A DNA stretch of 9,112 nt, taken from contig CAITSH010000022.1 in NCBI GenBank assembly GCA_903895005.1, forward strand, positions 1 to 9,112, given 5' to 3'. This document shows, piece by piece, positions 7,073 through 9,112 of this stretch. Source of the stretch: an uncultured Pseudomonadota bacterium. GTDB lineage: Bacteria; Pseudomonadota; Gammaproteobacteria; Burkholderiales; SG8-39. Position 1 is the first letter of the stretch, and every line of letters starts with the position of its first letter. A program made the position numbers and the translations under genes. Below the pieces are notes generated by a model. That model made no database searches. It was not told where the DNA came from and worked only from the letters and a program-made list of their open reading frames with translations.

Positions 7073-8041
7073 ATGAAATTGAAATCCGTATTGTTTGTTC
7101 TCGCGGCCGTGGCGCTTGCGGCAAGTTCCGGGGTACAGGCGCAGGCGTGGCCGACCAAGCCGATCAAGATCATCATTCCGTTTCCGCCGGGCAACACCAC
7201 GGACATCATGACGCGGCTGGTGGCGCCGCGGCTTTCGGAGCGGCTCGGACAGCCGGTCATTGTCGAGAACAGGCCGGGTGCCAGCGGCATGCTGGGCCTG
7301 GACCTCGTTGCCAAGTCTGCGCCGGACGGCTACACCATAGGCGCGGGCCAGGGCGGTAATCTCGTGGTGCTGCCGCACACCAGCAAGTCGATTCCGTATG
7401 ACGCGCTCAAGGACTTCGCACCCATCGCGGTCTCCAACACCAACTACCTTGCGGTGGTCGGCAGCCAGTCCGCACCGTTCAAGACCCTGCCTGAAATGAT
7501 CAGCTGGGCCAAGGCCAACCCCGGCAAGCTCACCGTTGCGACCAACGGAGAAGGCGGATTTCCGCATCTGGTGTTTGAACTGTTGCGCCTGATGGGCGGT
7601 TTTTCGTTCAACCATATTCCGTACAAGGGCTCCGCCCAGATCGCCACTGACCTGATCGGCGGTCAGGTTCAGGCCGGCATCGACGGCATAACCGGGCTCA
7701 CGCCGCATATCAAGTCGGGGCGGGTCAACCTGCTGGCTGTGACCAACAAAACACGCGCGCCGCAATGGCCCGAGGCCGCGGCTGCTTCCGAGTCGGTGCC
7801 CGGCTATGAGTCCGGAGGATGGTTCGGCTATGTCGCGCCGGCCGGAACGCCGCGCGATATCGTGGCGAAGCTCAATGATGAAATAAACCGCGCGATGAAG
7901 CAGCCCGATGTGGCCGAAAAACTCGTCGCCGCCGGTTTGATCATGGTCTATGAGTCGCCGGAGTATTTCGCCGAATTGATCAAGAGCGATCACGCGAAGT
8001 ATGGCAAGCTCGTCAAGGACATTGGCTATAAGCCGCAGTAA
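7073..8041 (+). CDS. Bug/TctC-family tripartite tricarboxylate transporter substrate-binding protein
   Basis: A 322-residue periplasmic solute receptor. A signal peptide (MKLKSVLFVLAAVALAASSG, cut near VQA/QA at about 23-25) is followed by the classical Bug start WPTKPIKIIIPFPPGNTTD. Further family marks are ENRPGASGMLG (65-75), APDGYTIG (83-90), PYDALKDFAPI (108-118), HIPYKGSAQIATDLIGGQVQ (181-200), the NLLAVTN stretch (219-225) and YVAPAGTP (253-260). Length matches the family. Known members bind carboxylates such as citrate, glutamate, aspartate, nicotinate or terephthalate, with the PPGG-x-x-D loop contacting a carboxylate. Here the loop is PPGNTTD, Asn replacing the second Gly. TctA and TctB membrane genes are not next to it, as is common for Bug proteins, which may share a distant transporter or act in sensing. 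Its placement between hydrolase genes suggests its ligand is their substrate or product. The ligand itself is not predictable. Confidence 0.93.
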   Translation: MKLKSVLFVLAAVALAASSGVQAQAWPTKPIKIIIPFPPGNTTDIMTRLVAPRLSERLGQPVIVENRPGASGMLGLDLVAKSAPDGYTIGAGQGGNLVVLPHTSKSIPYDALKDFAPIAVSNTNYLAVVGSQSAPFKTLPEMISWAKANPGKLTVATNGEGGFPHLVFELLRLMGGFSFNHIPYKGSAQIATDLIGGQVQAGIDGITGLTPHIKSGRVNLLAVTNKTRAPQWPEAAAASESVPGYESGGWFGYVAPAGTPRDIVAKLNDEINRAMKQPDVAEKLVAAGLIMVYESPEYFAELIKSDHAKYGKLVKDIGYKPQ

Positions 8042-8078
8042 TCCCGATTTCACCCACAACCCGCACTGAGGACTTTGA

Positions 8079-9112
8079 ATGAACGCACCAATCGCCACCG
8101 GTACCCCGCCAAAATATGAACCCTTTGGCTGGCACCACTGGCCTGACCACTTTTTCATGTCCTACCAGTTTCGCCGCGGGCTTGGCGAAACACAGGAGGG
8201 TGGCGGTGCGGTGAGCGAGTGTTTCCAGGCGGCAAGCCGGATGATTCCGGGTGACCTGGACAGCTGGCACAACGAGTGGATGGTCGTCGCTGATCGCAAC
8301 GACAATCGCGGTGACGAGGCGGCAAAGGCGGGCAATATCCGCACCGCAATGAACTGCTGGTTGCGCGCCGCCGATTATTTTCGTTCGGCCGAGTTCTGGC
8401 TGCCATCGGACGACCCGCGCCGGCTGCCGACCTTTGCGCGTTGCGAAGCGGCCAGCCAGAAGTGGCTCAAGCGGCTCGATCCGCCCGGCGAGGTCGTTGA
8501 GATACCCTATGAAAATGGCAAGACCCTGCCGGCCTATTTCATCAAATCGCCGGCTTACCCGGCAGGCAAGAGCGGCGGCGAAAAGCAGCCTGTGCTCATT
8601 TCCTTCGGCGGGCTCGATTCGTTCAAGGACGAATTGTGGTTCATGACTGGCCGAGGGGCGGTGCAGCGCGGAATATCGGTGCTGTTGGTCGATGGTCCCG
8701 GGCAGGGGGGCGCGCTGCGCCGCCAGAATATCGTGTCACGCCACGACTATGAAGTGCCGGTTGGGAAATGCATAGACTGGCTGGAGAAACGCAGCGACGT
8801 CGATACCAAACGCATCGCCGTCAGCGGGTCCAGCATGGGCGGCTACTACGCCGCCCGCGCCGGCTCTCGTGAACACCGGCTGGCCGCCTGTATCTCGCAT
8901 GGTGCGATCTGGGATATTGAAAAGCGCTTTGCCGACCGCGGCGAAAATCACGCGCTCGCCGGACACATGAAATGGGTCATGGGTGCGAAGTCGATGGCCG
9001 AGGCGGTCACCCTGGCAAAACCCTTCAAGCTCGAGGGCGTGCTCGATACCATGCGCTGTCCCTACCTGGTGCTGCACGGTGGCCACGACGTGCTGGGCGT
9101 GGATACGGTCAA
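8079..9112 (+). CDS. Alpha/beta hydrolase with N-terminal helical cap (FrsA / 2,6-dihydropseudooxynicotine hydrolase-like), 3' end outside window
   Basis: The frame is open from ATG 8079 (TGAGGA ribosome site at 8067-8072, spacer 6) to the window edge, giving 344 residues with the end missing. Residues 1 to about 135 form a Trp- and Ala-rich helical cap (DSWHNEWMVVADRN, then AMNCWLRAADYFRSAEFWLP). The alpha/beta core begins at about 138 with EIPYENGKTLPAYFI. It has PVLISFGGLD (171-180), a strand ending LLVDGPGQGG (202-211), the nucleophile elbow AVSGSSMGGYYAAR with Ser252, and VLHGGHDVLG with the likely triad Asp337. The His should follow beyond the window. This cap-plus-core layout is known from FrsA-like enzymes, 2,6-dihydropseudooxynicotine hydrolase (a C-C bond hydrolase) and fungal Ayg1-type polyketide-shortening hydrolases, so C-C as well as ester cleavage is possible. 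No signal peptide, so cytoplasmic. It follows the Bug gene by 37 bases and probably belongs to the same transcript. Confidence 0.85.
   Translation, partial: MNAPIATGTPPKYEPFGWHHWPDHFFMSYQFRRGLGETQEGGGAVSECFQAASRMIPGDLDSWHNEWMVVADRNDNRGDEAAKAGNIRTAMNCWLRAADYFRSAEFWLPSDDPRRLPTFARCEAASQKWLKRLDPPGEVVEIPYENGKTLPAYFIKSPAYPAGKSGGEKQPVLISFGGLDSFKDELWFMTGRGAVQRGISVLLVDGPGQGGALRRQNIVSRHDYEVPVGKCIDWLEKRSDVDTKRIAVSGSSMGGYYAARAGSREHRLAACISHGAIWDIEKRFADRGENHALAGHMKWVMGAKSMAEAVTLAKPFKLEGVLDTMRCPYLVLHGGHDVLGVDTV

Noticed and set aside
6896..8158. 420-codon open frame on the minus strand
   Set aside because: Antisense to the Bug gene and the 3' end of the CocE-type hydrolase; composition is that of a shadow and no family motifs are visible.
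1..9112. CRISPR array, tRNA, rRNA, insertion sequence or attachment site
   Set aside because: No regularly spaced repeats, cloverleaf-like sequences, transposase motifs or terminal inverted repeats were seen on either strand.

Overview
The window is GC-rich and gene-dense, and every gene lies on the + strand. The organism is most likely a betaproteobacterium of the Burkholderiales type. The main pointer is a Bug/TctC-family solute-binding protein, a family greatly expanded in Bordetella, Cupriavidus and relatives. GTG starts, GC-rich third positions and the type of hydrolases around it fit. This is inference from family content, not a phylogenetic placement.

Region 1 (1-473): the 3' end of a PtxD-like NAD-dependent D-2-hydroxyacid (phosphonate) dehydrogenase. 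Its last part is readable only after a frame change, with a piece missing before the conserved HLGS stretch, so it looks like a broken gene. A non-coding gap of about 210 bases follows, carrying several inverted repeats and no clear terminator.

Region 2 (474-3727): a compact three-gene operon for a MacAB-type (type VII ABC) tripartite efflux or extrusion machine. It encodes a periplasmic adaptor (HlyD/MacA type), a separate FtsX/MacB-like permease and a separate ATPase. The permease starts 10 bases after the adaptor stop, and the ATPase overlaps the permease by 8 bases. No outer-membrane TolC-like channel gene is in view.

Region 3 (3728-3909): a 182-base gap with unusually rich repeat structure: a 22-base dyad, a 14-base direct repeat with 15-base period, and a 9-base inverted repeat 59 bases apart. 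It looks like a regulatory region for the genes downstream.

Region 4 (3910-9112): a co-directional cluster made of an exported SGNH/GDSL esterase, a cytoplasmic CocE/NonD-type serine hydrolase, a Bug-type periplasmic solute-binding protein, and the first 344 residues of an alpha/beta hydrolase with an N-terminal helical cap (FrsA / 2,6-dihydropseudooxynicotine hydrolase-like). Three unrelated hydrolase folds around one uptake receptor suggest a catabolic module. It would cleave an ester, amide or similar bond outside or in the periplasm, capture the released carboxylate, and cut further inside the cell. The substrate cannot be read from the sequence. No regulator gene and no TctA/TctB membrane components are visible in the window.
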